From Verrucomicrobiota bacterium (GTDB lineage: Bacteria > Verrucomicrobiota > Kiritimatiellia > SS1-B-03-39 > UBA6053), in NCBI GenBank assembly GCA_020831635.1, contig JAFIGC010000036.1, forward strand, positions 1-42,000: 42,000 bases of DNA, read 5' to 3'. A program made the translations under genes and the position numbers. A model generated the notes under the pieces. It was not told the origin of the DNA and made no database searches. It saw only the letters and a list, made by a program, of their open reading frames with translations. Shown here one piece after another: positions 32,081-40,387 of the stretch. The first letter of the stretch is position 1, and every line of letters begins with the position of its first letter.

Positions 32081-33445
32081 ATGTCATTTCCAAAATCATT
32101 TACCTGGGGCGCGGCGGCGGCGTCCTATCAAATCGAAGGGGCGGCGAAACAGGGCGGACGCGGTCCGGATGTCTGGGACATGCTTTGCCGGGAACCGGGT
32201 CGCATTGAAGACGGTCACAACGGGGACGTGGGCACCGACCATTATAACCGCCTGGAGGGCGATCTGGATTTATTTCAACAAATTGGCCTGCAGGCTTATC
32301 GATTTTCCATTTCCTGGACCCGGATTCTGCCGGAAGGCGTGGGGCGGGTGAATGAAATCGGGCTCGATTTTTATGACCGACTCGTCGATGGCATGCTGGC
32401 CCGGAACATCACCCCGTGGGCCACCCTCTTCCATTGGGACTATCCCCTCGCCCTCTATTGCCGGGGCGGCTGGCTGAACCGCAATTCCATCGACTGGTTT
32501 GCGGAATACACCCAGGTCGTGACGGAACGTCTGGGCGACCGGGTGCAAAATTGGATGACCCAAAACGAGCCGCAGTGTTTTGTCGGTCTCGGACACGGCG
32601 GCGGTGGCCACGCCCCAGGCTTGAAATACCATTGGCCGGAACTGCTCCGCACCGCCCACCACGCCCTGGTCGCGCACGGAGAGTCCGTGAAAATCATCCG
32701 CGCGAACTGTCCCCAAAGCCACATCGGCGCCGCTCCGGTGGCGTGTGTGAGCCTTCCGGAAACGGAATCAGCGGAGGATATCCGCGCCGCGTACGAAGCC
32801 ACCTTTTCCGTCACCGACAAAACCCTGTGGAAAACCCACCTGTTTGCCGATCCCATGGTGCTGGGGCATTATCCCGACGACGCGCTGAAGGTCTTTGCCG
32901 AGGACCTGGAGGGGACGATTCTGGACGGCGACATGGAACGCATCCACCAGCCCCTCGATTTCTTCGGCTTCAACATTTACAACGGACAGCGGGTCAAAGC
33001 CGGACCGGACGGCAAAGCGGTTTCCGTGACCGCCACCCCCGGACATCCCGCCACCACCATGCACTGGCGGGTGGAACCCACCTGCATGTACTGGGCCACC
33101 AAATGGTTTCACGAACGCTACAAGCTGCCCGTGGTCATTACCGAAAACGGCTTGGCCAACAACGACTGGGTTCACCTCGACGGCAAGGTGCACGATCCCC
33201 AGCGCATCGACTTCACCCACCGCTATCTGCTCGAATTGCATCGCGCCATTGAAGATGGCGCGCAAGTGGACGCGTATTTCCATTGGTCGGTCATGGACAA
33301 CTTTGAATGGGCTCTGGGGTACAACCGCCGCTTTGGTCTCATCCATGTCGATTACGGCACCCTCGTACGCACCCTCAAGGAATCCGCCCACTGGTATCGC
33401 GGCGTCATTGAGAGCAATGGCGAAGCCTTGCTTGGAAGGGTTTGA
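32081..33445 (+). CDS. GH1 beta-glucosidase
   Basis: A 454-residue cytoplasmic glycoside hydrolase of family 1, of normal length. It begins FPKSFTWGAAAASYQIEGA, has the family motif YRFSISWTRILP, the acid/base in TQNEP (E163), the nucleophile in VITENG (E355), and the sugar-binding tail FHWSVMDNFEWALGYNRRFGLIHVDY. It should hydrolyse beta-glucosides or related beta-linked disaccharides. It follows regulator B and converges with a sugar ABC importer that could supply its substrate. No signal peptide, so it acts after uptake. AAAAGG lies about 12 bases before the ATG. Confidence 0.95.
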   Translation: MSFPKSFTWGAAAASYQIEGAAKQGGRGPDVWDMLCREPGRIEDGHNGDVGTDHYNRLEGDLDLFQQIGLQAYRFSISWTRILPEGVGRVNEIGLDFYDRLVDGMLARNITPWATLFHWDYPLALYCRGGWLNRNSIDWFAEYTQVVTERLGDRVQNWMTQNEPQCFVGLGHGGGGHAPGLKYHWPELLRTAHHALVAHGESVKIIRANCPQSHIGAAPVACVSLPETESAEDIRAAYEATFSVTDKTLWKTHLFADPMVLGHYPDDALKVFAEDLEGTILDGDMERIHQPLDFFGFNIYNGQRVKAGPDGKAVSVTATPGHPATTMHWRVEPTCMYWATKWFHERYKLPVVITENGLANNDWVHLDGKVHDPQRIDFTHRYLLELHRAIEDGAQVDAYFHWSVMDNFEWALGYNRRFGLIHVDYGTLVRTLKESAHWYRGVIESNGEALLGRV

Positions 33446-33462
33446 AAAAAGGAGTATATTGG

Positions 33463-33595
33463 GCGGCTTCGCCGCGGATATGGGATATGGGATATTCGCG
33501 AGCAAGCTCGCTGGATATGGAATGAGGTCGGACTCGTGGGACCCGTCGGAGGGATGCGGTTTTCTGTCGGATCGGTCGGATCCGACTGATCCGAC
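33463..33595. repeat. Cluster of hairpins and GGATATG heptads between convergent genes
   Basis: In order: GCGGC-TTC-GCCGC (33463-33475), three heptads GGATATG, GGATATG, GGATATT (33476-33496), GCGAGC-AA-GCTCGC (33498-33511), another GGATATG, and a 30-bp palindrome with one G-T pair (33566-33595, core GGTCGGATCCGAC). It lies in the 195-bp spacer between the stops of the GH1 gene and the permease gene. It could end transcription from both sides or be a small dispersed element. Confidence 0.65.
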
Positions 33596-33640
33596 CGAAA
33601 CGGAAGCCCCGCCGGATGCATTTACCAATTTTCCGGGCTC

Positions 33641-34477
33641 TCATTTTATCCCGACGTTGCTTTGGCTGGCGACCATATGGCGCTGGGCCAGGCGGAAAAC
33701 CAGCACCACCGGCAGGGTGGCGATTACGGCGGCGGCGAGAATGTGTCCGTATTGGATGGGCGGTTCGGTGAACAGATTGGCCAATCCGATTTGCACGGTG
33801 CGGGTTTCCTCGCGGGTGCAGACGATCAGCGGCCAGATGAAATCGCTCCAGTGGGTGAGCACGTCGAGCACGATGACCGTGGCCAGGGCGGGGCGGATGG
33901 ACGGCAGGGCGATATTCCAATAAATGCGGAAGGTCGATGCGCCGTCCACCCGCGCCGCTTCCTCCAGTTCCATGGGCAACGAAAGGAAATGCTGCCGCAA
34001 AAAATAGATATTGAAGGCTTTGGCGGCAAAGGGAAGGATCAACGCCCCCATCGTGGGCGCCATCCCACCGGTCAGCCCCAAATCGCGGGCGGTCAGAAAC
34101 AGGGGCACCGCCAACACCTCCACGGGCAGAATGATGAGGGCCACCACCAGGGCGAAAAGCGGGTTCTTTCCCCGGAAGTCCATGCGGGCAAAGGCATAGG
34201 CGGCCAGCGAATTGACCAAAAGTCCGATGCCGATGATGCCCGCGGCCTGCGTGAGGGACACGACCATGGCCCGTCCCATGGACGCCCGCCGCCAGGCGGC
34301 GGGATAATTGCCGACATGCAGGTCACTGAAGTCCAAAACCCCAAAAAACCCGCCCGCGAAAATCCGGTTTTCGGGACGGAAGGACGCATGTACCATCCAG
34401 ATCAACGGCAACAGAAAAAACAGGGCCACCAGACCACTCGCGATCCATCCGGCAAGGCGTTTGCCCCCACGGCTCAT
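33641..34477 (-). CDS. Sugar ABC transporter permease (MalG/UgpE type)
   Basis: A 278-residue inner-membrane permease of the CUT1 carbohydrate importer class, with six expected helices and the EAA loop EEAARVDGASTFRIYWNIALPSIRP (about residues 171-195) that contacts the ATPase. The C-terminus ends QRHMVASQSNVGIK; the family often ends GLTAGAVKG, so the tail is similar but not identical. Its start overlaps the first permease by ATGA. Last gene of a three-gene minus-strand operon. Confidence 0.94.
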   Translation of the reverse strand: MSRGGKRLAGWIASGLVALFFLLPLIWMVHASFRPENRIFAGGFFGVLDFSDLHVGNYPAAWRRASMGRAMVVSLTQAAGIIGIGLLVNSLAAYAFARMDFRGKNPLFALVVALIILPVEVLAVPLFLTARDLGLTGGMAPTMGALILPFAAKAFNIYFLRQHFLSLPMELEEAARVDGASTFRIYWNIALPSIRPALATVIVLDVLTHWSDFIWPLIVCTREETRTVQIGLANLFTEPPIQYGHILAAAVIATLPVVLVFRLAQRHMVASQSNVGIK

Positions 34478-35379
34478 GATTTTTCCTCCTTTCCGGCCAG
34501 GCGCTGCATCAGGGTGAGGAAGGCGACGATGAACAAAAAGAGGATCACCCCCGCCGAGGCCAGGCCCAGATTGCGGTCCTGAAAGGTGGTTTCGTAAATA
34601 AATTGAATCAGGGACCGCGTGCGGCCATCGGGTCCGCCCCCGGTCATCAGATACGGTTGCGCGAACAGGCGAAAAGAAAGGATCAGCGTGGCCGTAACCA
34701 CGAAGATGATGGAGTTTTTCATGGACGGGAGGATGACGTACCGCAGGCGTTGCAACGGACCCGCCCCGTCAATGCGGGCCGCCTCCAGGGTTTCCGCGTT
34801 GAGGTTTTGCAGGCCCGCGAGAAAGATCAGCATTTGAAAGCCCGCCCCCTGCCAAACCGACATGAATGCCAGCGCGGGCAAGGCCAGTGTCGGATCCCGC
34901 AGCCAGCGTTGTCCCGGAAGTCCGATCCCGGTGATCAGGGCATTGATCAGCCCCATTTCTTCGCCGCGCACCGGCTGGTACAGCAGGGTCCAAAGAATGG
35001 CCAGCACCGGAAGCGAGACGACCACGGGCACGAAAAAGACGGTGCGCAGCCAACGCCAATAGGGTTCGGGACGGTTCACCCACAAGGCGAGAAAGAACGA
35101 GAAGACCGTTTGCACCGGCACCACCATGAGCGCAAAAAGGGCGGTGTTGAAAAAGGCCTGCCGGAAACGGGGATCGTTGAGCAAAACAGAATAATTGGCC
35201 ATCCCGCGCGACTGATCCTGTTGGGGCCTCAGCAAATCAGCGTCCGTAAAACTCCAGAAAAGCGCCCGCAGGGTGGGCCACAGAACAAAAAGACCCAACA
35301 AAACCAAGGCGGGGGCCAGAAAGCCCCATGCGGTCCAGGTTTCGGGGAGTCTTTTGGCGGTGACGCGAACGTTTTTCAT
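34474..35379 (-). CDS. Sugar ABC transporter permease (MalF/UgpA type)
   Basis: A 301-residue permease with six hydrophobic segments (from FLAPALVLLGLFVLWPTL) and the EAA loop ETLEAARIDGAGPLQRLRYVILPSMK. It pairs with the following permease to form the channel. I chose the ATG at 35379; the frame can be opened at a TTG at 35448, but that would overlap the preceding gene and add a polar stretch. It lies 55 bp after the binding-protein stop. Confidence 0.93.
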   Translation of the reverse strand: MKNVRVTAKRLPETWTAWGFLAPALVLLGLFVLWPTLRALFWSFTDADLLRPQQDQSRGMANYSVLLNDPRFRQAFFNTALFALMVVPVQTVFSFFLALWVNRPEPYWRWLRTVFFVPVVVSLPVLAILWTLLYQPVRGEEMGLINALITGIGLPGQRWLRDPTLALPALAFMSVWQGAGFQMLIFLAGLQNLNAETLEAARIDGAGPLQRLRYVILPSMKNSIIFVVTATLILSFRLFAQPYLMTGGGPDGRTRSLIQFIYETTFQDRNLGLASAGVILFLFIVAFLTLMQRLAGKEEKS

Positions 35380-35434
35380 CTGGGAAAAAGGTTGGAGAGG
35401 CTGGACAGTAAGGCCCCGGTTCGCCGAAGCGAGG

Positions 35435-36700
35435 TCAGCGGTCCGCAACCGCCTGGGCCTGGGTGGCGGCGCGGGTCAGGGTTTCCGCCGGATCGGCCCC
35501 ATTGGCGATGTCACGCAAGGCTTCCGCGAAATTCCGGGTGAGGGCCGGATAGTGCGGGGTTTGCGGTCGGGGCCGACCGTGTTCGGTCAACTGTCGTTTG
35601 AAAAGTCGATAGGGAATCTCCTCATATTCGGGAAAGGCCTCGAAGGCCGAGCGTCTCGCGGGCACGGCCCCGTTGGCGCGCACAATCGGGACAATGCCGT
35701 TTTCGGTCGAGACCACCCAGCGCAGGAATTTTGCGGCCACGTCGGGACGATCGGAAGTGGACAGCATGGCCCAGGCCCAACTGCCGCTGGCGGCGGCCCG
35801 GTGTTCTCCGACCACGGGAAGCGGCGCGGCTCCGAGGGCCTCCCTTTTGGCCTCCAAATGCGAGCGGGCCATCCAGTGCCCGCTCCAGTCCATGGCCGTT
35901 TTGCCCAGGCCAAAGGGATTCGGCTCCACCGGAGAATTGTCCGCGTAGTCCAATGCAAACAGTTGCTGCCACTGCCGCAGGGCCTCGATATTTTCCGGGG
36001 CATTGAGGACACCTTCAATACGTCCGGTGTCCGGATCCATGAGGGACCCGCCCGCCGACCAAATCACCGGACTGAAGGCATAAGTGTACCATTCGTCTGC
36101 GCTTTCGTCCATGTGCAGGGAAACCGGATCAACCCCCGCCTCTTTGAGGGTGGCGCAGGCGGCGAGAAATTCGTCCCAAGTCCACGGGCGGTCCTCGTTC
36201 GGCGGGGTGACCCCGGCCGCGGCCAGTATTTCCCGATCATAATACAGCACCAGCGCCGAATCGAAGGCCCCGAGGGCGTACAGACGGTCATCGATCGTCC
36301 CCTGGGCAATGATGGTGGGCAGAAAATCGGCCAATTCCGCTTCCGAAAAGTCATCGTCCAACGGCGCGAGCAGACCCGCGTCCACATAGCGGGCCAAGGT
36401 AGGGCCGTCCAAATCCATGATATCCGGCAGATCCCCCGCCGCCGCTCCGGCGGCAATGCGTTCGCTGTATTGATGGTCGGGAAAAAACTCGATTTCCGCG
36501 CGAATTCCCGCTATCGCATGGGCTTCATTGAACGAGGCCACAATTTCACGCATGGCCTGGTTTTCCGCCTCTTGTCCCTGATGGGCCCACACGCGAAGGG
36601 TTTCGCCGGACTCTGCACTTCCGCAGCCGGAAAGGAAAATACCGAAACCCAAAAGCCCAAAGACAGTTAAAAACAATCGAAATTGTTGTGAAATTTTCAT
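35435..36700 (-). CDS. Sugar ABC transporter substrate-binding lipoprotein
   Basis: A 421-residue extracellular solute-binding protein of the family 1 (CUT1) type. The leader ends in the lipobox LSGC (about residues 23-26), so it is lipid-anchored. The fold is seen in TLRVWAHQGQEAENQAMREIVASFNEAH, DLPDIMDLDGPTLARYVDAGLLAPLDD, YALGAFDSALVLYYDREILAAAGV and WTWDEFLAACATLKEAG. GAGGG precedes the ATG. No ATPase gene accompanies the operon, so a shared MsmK-like ATPase elsewhere is likely. The sugar is unknown; the convergent GH1 enzyme hints at a beta-linked oligosaccharide. Confidence 0.94.
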   Translation of the reverse strand: MKISQQFRLFLTVFGLLGFGIFLSGCGSAESGETLRVWAHQGQEAENQAMREIVASFNEAHAIAGIRAEIEFFPDHQYSERIAAGAAAGDLPDIMDLDGPTLARYVDAGLLAPLDDDFSEAELADFLPTIIAQGTIDDRLYALGAFDSALVLYYDREILAAAGVTPPNEDRPWTWDEFLAACATLKEAGVDPVSLHMDESADEWYTYAFSPVIWSAGGSLMDPDTGRIEGVLNAPENIEALRQWQQLFALDYADNSPVEPNPFGLGKTAMDWSGHWMARSHLEAKREALGAAPLPVVGEHRAAASGSWAWAMLSTSDRPDVAAKFLRWVVSTENGIVPIVRANGAVPARRSAFEAFPEYEEIPYRLFKRQLTEHGRPRPQTPHYPALTRNFAEALRDIANGADPAETLTRAATQAQAVADR

Positions 36701-36828
36701 ATTATTACCCTCAATAAGTTAAGTTTATAGGATAACAAAACATCGCCTTCATTCAAGGAAAAGTGCGGGAAGAATTGTAATGCGTAGTGCTTGAAAAAAA
36801 CCGTTGAGGCGTTTTTACGCGGTGGCGC

Positions 36829-37173
36829 TCATCGTCCGAGTATGACGCCGATTCCATTGATAACGGCAGTCACATGACGCGGGGCGAGCTTCCCCACTCG
36901 CTCTGTGAGTTGGCTTCGATCCAAAGCAACGATCAAGGAAACATTCGCCACGGAATCTTTCGGAAGGCCTGTTGCTGAAGATTTTAACAAAACGTTGCCA
37001 GGAGCTTTTGCCCATTTGGTGTTACTTGTGAGGGGAACACAGACAACCGTCCCGATATTGCTTCGATTCATGGCATCACACTGCACCACCAAAACCGGGC
37101 GCCTGAAACCTGGAGACGATCCGACGGGCTCGTCGAGATCCGCCCAACACACATCGCCCTGACTCACGACCAT
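36829..37173 (-). CDS. MazF/PemK-like ribonuclease toxin
   Basis: A 114-residue toxin of the MazF/PemK family: GDVCWADLDEPVGSSPGFRRPVLVVQCDAMNRS at the start, VVCVPLTSN in the middle and VANVSLIVALDRSQLTERVGKL late. These are sequence-specific mRNA endoribonucleases. Its ATG overlaps the antitoxin stop by ten bases, so the pair is translationally coupled. Confidence 0.93.
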   Translation of the reverse strand: MVVSQGDVCWADLDEPVGSSPGFRRPVLVVQCDAMNRSNIGTVVCVPLTSNTKWAKAPGNVLLKSSATGLPKDSVANVSLIVALDRSQLTERVGKLAPRHVTAVINGIGVILGR

Positions 37174-37403
37174 TCAACACGCCGCAATGCCTGATCAGCG
37201 GCCCTCCGGGTAAATGCGTATTCTTCCGTGCCCACCTCTCGCAGAACTTCGTTCATCGAGGATGTGATCTTGTCGTCTTCGTGCTGAACCACGAAGTCAG
37301 CCAAAGCGCGCGCATACAACTGACTACGCGTGGTGTGCAGGCGGTGAGCAAGGCGTTCCCCCTGTTCAAATACTTCGTCTGGAATGGAAACTGCAGTTTT
37401 CAT
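37164..37403 (-). CDS. MazE-like ribbon-helix-helix antitoxin
   Basis: A 79-residue antitoxin beginning MKTAVSIPDEVFEQGERLAH, then TTRSQLYARALADFV, a ribbon-helix-helix DNA-binding domain; the C-terminal part (NEVLREVGTEEYAFTRRAADQALRRVEW) should bind MazF. The frame is open further upstream, but the ATG at 37403 gives the normal family start and lies inside an inverted repeat that suits autoregulation. Confidence 0.9.
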   Translation of the reverse strand: MKTAVSIPDEVFEQGERLAHRLHTTRSQLYARALADFVVQHEDDKITSSMNEVLREVGTEEYAFTRRAADQALRRVEWS

Positions 37404-37416
37404 ACCCAAAGTATGA
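37400..37416. promoter_or_regulatory. Operator over the MazE-like antitoxin start
   Basis: TCATAC-CCAAA-GTATGA, a perfect six-base inverted repeat, includes the antitoxin start codon (37401-37403). The same TCATAC/GTATGA core is found in the operator of antitoxin/toxin pair 2 and partly in that of pair 1. Confidence 0.6.
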
Positions 37417-37593
37417 CCCATGCTACCCCTCGGGTCAAATCGTTTTTTGCACGAAATTGCTTCAAAGCGTATACCAGGACCCCTCGACATTCAATCAAAA
37501 GTTTTCTTGAATGTTTGGCGCGAAAATGTTGTCTTAAGGGATACTATCTATCAATCGCATTTGTATCACAACCGAATCAAACCCCATATTTTT

Positions 37594-39759
37594 ATGAAAA
37601 ACATACCCCTCCCCCACATGTCGTCCCTCGTTTTCACGCTCTCCCTCGCACTCTCAATGGCATCCGCCGTTTTCGCGGAAGTCCATCCCCGCGACCGCAT
37701 CCGAACGGAAAACGATCTCATCCTTTTTGAAGCCCCCGAAGTGCCGGAGGCTTGGCGCAATCCGGCGTTGCCCGCGAACGAGGAACGGGCGTACTGGGAG
37801 CGCGCCAATCACGTGATGCGCGTGTTCGAAGGCCAAATCGACGTGCACACCGAAGGGGAACGCGAAAAATCCTCATATCCCATCACCATGTTCAATTACC
37901 TGCTCGGCAGCCATGAAGAGGTGATGCGCGAGATGCAGAAGGAAGACAACCAAGCCGGCACCGACCATGCGTGGACGAAAGGGATCGATTATTATTGGGG
38001 CTTTACCCTCAAGGGGCAGATGCGGAAATATTTTCTCTTGGGTCCCGACATGGACCCCGAGTACCGTCAGCGCATGTTCGACGGGGCCAAAATCTGGACT
38101 GCCGAGGATCCCCGTCCGAGCTTTGAATTGGTAAATTCCCTGCGCAGCGACGATGAAATGGTTCGAGAATACGCGTTGCAACTCCTGAACACCTTCCGGG
38201 GAAATATCGCCGAATTGCCGGATGACGCCATCGCGGGCACCGTCCGGGATCAATATGCCGGGGAAGATCTGGGAGATGACTTGGAACAATGGATGGCATG
38301 GTGGAAACAATATGCGGACCAAGGCTGGCAGGTATACGAAGATCTGGAACGCTTGGCCAACCCCTATCCCCACCCGCGGTACGGCGTGGGCACCGGACCG
38401 GTGGGCGCCCAATGGGACCCCGGCGTGCGGGGCATGAGAGCCGACGCCCGCAATACCGACAACCTGCGCGCCATGCGCGACATTTCCGTGTATCTGATGG
38501 CCGAGGAAACCGGCAACGAGCGCGTGCGCCGACTCTACAAAGACAAAATCCAAAGCTTCGTCGTCAATTTGTACCGCTACCACCACGGCGAGTGGGATAG
38601 CGAAAACTACCTTCACCATACCATTGCCCCCTACCACAATCTCTACGATTTCGCCAAGGACGAGGAAGTCGTGGCCCTGGCCAAAGCGGCGCTGGACTAC
38701 ATGTACACCTCCGCCGCCGTGAAATATTACCGCGGAACTTCGGTCGCCCCCACCAAACGGACGGGCGGAGGATTGGAGCGTCATGTCTGGTTGTATTTCG
38801 GGGACCGTCCCGAACCGGAGCCAAGACCCTATTACGATTTGTTCCACTCCGTCACCAGCGGATACCGCCCGCCCTTGGCCACCATCCACATTGGCCGGGG
38901 CGAGTTTGATCGTCCCGCGGAAATGATCAACAGCAAACCCACCTATTCCTTCTGGTTGCCGGGACAGGGCGAAAGACCCGAGACCTGGGAAACCGTGTTC
39001 TACGGAGGCAGTTACTACCTGGGTTCCGCCGTCAGCCTCAGTCCGCAGGGCGATGTGCGCGCCTTTGAAATGCAAATGGATACCGACAAAGGCTGGTCAC
39101 GCGCCTTTCTGGCCAACAGCGGCAACAACTTCAACGGCCTGCGCGCCGGAGATCAAATCGGCCAATATCGCAATGCCGTGGTGTGGCTGCGACGGGACGA
39201 CAATGCCCGTTTCAGCTTTCAATTGCCCGGAGAGGCGGACGTGACCATCGAGAACGGCGTCTGGTTCGTGTCCCACGACAAAACCTACCTCGCCATTTAT
39301 CCCCTGAACCTCAACGAAGACGCCATCGACCCCGTCGCCAGTGCCGACGACGGGAATGTGCGCTTCAACGCCCAACAAACCGGCGGGAATTTCGCGGGCT
39401 TCGCCCTCCTGGCCGGAGATGCCAGCGAATTCGGCAATTTCGCGGATTTCCAAGCCAAAGTGAAATCCGATGCGAACCTTGACCGCGCCAACCTCAACGA
39501 AGGCCAAATCCAACTGAAAGCCGTGGAAGGACATGTCTTGGGCTACACCTGGCAGGCGGACGACCGTCGTCCCCGCATCGAACGCGACGGCGAACATTAC
39601 GATTGGGACGAGAACTTCCACGTCTACCGCCCCATGGACGACAATGCCCCCATACGCGTGGACTGGAACGGCGGCACCCTCTCCGTCAATGCCGGCGGCG
39701 CCTCCTTCGAACAAACCGTCCATGAAGACGGCACCGTCGAATTTGAAGCGAATCCGTAA
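37594..39759 (+). CDS. Large secreted protein, putative polysaccharide-active, family not recognised
   Basis: A 721-residue exported protein; the start at 37594 gives a signal peptide (core SLVFTLSLALSMASAVFA). The first two thirds are helical with many aromatic and His residues (DHAWTKGIDYYWGFTLKGQM, NLYRYHHGEWDSENYLHHTIAPYHNLYDFA), as in alpha/alpha-toroid polysaccharide lyases. The rest is beta-rich (FYGGSYYLGSAVSLSPQGDVRAFEMQM through VWFVSHDKTYLAIYPLN), as in their C-terminal sandwiches. This makes a heparinase- or alginate-lyase-like architecture possible, but no defining motif was found, so the activity is open. The start codon of the next gene follows its stop without a gap. Confidence 0.75.
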   Translation: MKNIPLPHMSSLVFTLSLALSMASAVFAEVHPRDRIRTENDLILFEAPEVPEAWRNPALPANEERAYWERANHVMRVFEGQIDVHTEGEREKSSYPITMFNYLLGSHEEVMREMQKEDNQAGTDHAWTKGIDYYWGFTLKGQMRKYFLLGPDMDPEYRQRMFDGAKIWTAEDPRPSFELVNSLRSDDEMVREYALQLLNTFRGNIAELPDDAIAGTVRDQYAGEDLGDDLEQWMAWWKQYADQGWQVYEDLERLANPYPHPRYGVGTGPVGAQWDPGVRGMRADARNTDNLRAMRDISVYLMAEETGNERVRRLYKDKIQSFVVNLYRYHHGEWDSENYLHHTIAPYHNLYDFAKDEEVVALAKAALDYMYTSAAVKYYRGTSVAPTKRTGGGLERHVWLYFGDRPEPEPRPYYDLFHSVTSGYRPPLATIHIGRGEFDRPAEMINSKPTYSFWLPGQGERPETWETVFYGGSYYLGSAVSLSPQGDVRAFEMQMDTDKGWSRAFLANSGNNFNGLRAGDQIGQYRNAVVWLRRDDNARFSFQLPGEADVTIENGVWFVSHDKTYLAIYPLNLNEDAIDPVASADDGNVRFNAQQTGGNFAGFALLAGDASEFGNFADFQAKVKSDANLDRANLNEGQIQLKAVEGHVLGYTWQADDRRPRIERDGEHYDWDENFHVYRPMDDNAPIRVDWNGGTLSVNAGGASFEQTVHEDGTVEFEANP

Positions 39760-40074
39760 ATGAAATCGAAAATCCTGAAATTCGTTCTATTTCTACCCCT
39801 GGCCTATTTGGGTTCGATGATCCTCGGAGGATTATTCACGCTGGCCATCTACCTGCTGAACAAGGGAAAAGTGATCGAAGCCGCAAAAACACGGGAAACC
39901 GTGACGCTGCTGGATGCCGGTGAAATTGTATTCGGTGACTCCTACGGCATCGTCCTCGCCATTCTGGTTTACGGGCTGACACTGTCCACGACCGCTTGGT
40001 GGGTTTTTCGCCGTAACCCCAAGTCGCAACCCAAACGGCCAGAGACTCAATCCACGGTGTCCGCTCCACCTTGA
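39760..40074 (+). CDS. Small two-helix membrane protein
   Basis: A 104-residue protein with two membrane helices (FVLFLPLAYLGSMILGGLFTLAIYLL at about 8-33 and YGIVLAILVYGLTLSTTAWWVF at about 62-83) and a polar tail. Its ATG follows the previous stop directly (TAA-ATG), so translation is probably coupled to the large secreted protein. Its last 28 bp overlap the convergent LysM gene. No family recognised. Confidence 0.65.
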   Translation: MKSKILKFVLFLPLAYLGSMILGGLFTLAIYLLNKGKVIEAAKTRETVTLLDAGEIVFGDSYGIVLAILVYGLTLSTTAWWVFRRNPKSQPKRPETQSTVSAPP

Positions 40075-40373
40075 CCCTCTGAGGCAGGGGGAAACTCCCG
40101 CATGGGAGGTATGGCAATAAGATCCCCTGGGGACAATATCGAATCCACATGGAGACGGTTCAATGCCGCCAGTTCCTCGACATCGACGATAAAAGCATTC
40201 GCCAGAGATTGCAAAGTATCTTCTTCATCAACCACGACCATAAAAAAACTTGCCTTCTCCTCCATGGGCGGAGGTTCCGGGGCCATATTCAGGGAACGTC
40301 GACAACATCCTGAGATCCCCGTGAAGACACTGCCGACCAAAATCACGTATAAGCATTTCCGTGTTCTTTTCAT
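40047..40373 (-). CDS. LysM-domain lipoprotein
   Basis: A 108-residue putative lipoprotein: leader MKRTRKCLYVILVGSVFTGISGC with a usable lipobox (ISGC), then one LysM peptidoglycan-binding motif (about 43-90, FFMVVVDEEDTLQSLANAFIVDVEELAALN, then ILSPGDLIAIP). It is probably anchored in a membrane and bound to the wall. AGGA precedes the ATG. It follows the hydrolase gene after 14 bp on the same strand. The 28-bp convergent overlap with 39760-40074 is unusual but both frames look real. Confidence 0.78.
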   Translation of the reverse strand: MKRTRKCLYVILVGSVFTGISGCCRRSLNMAPEPPPMEEKASFFMVVVDEEDTLQSLANAFIVDVEELAALNRLHVDSILSPGDLIAIPPMREFPPASEGQGGADTVD

Positions 40374-40387
40374 GTTATCCTCATGAG

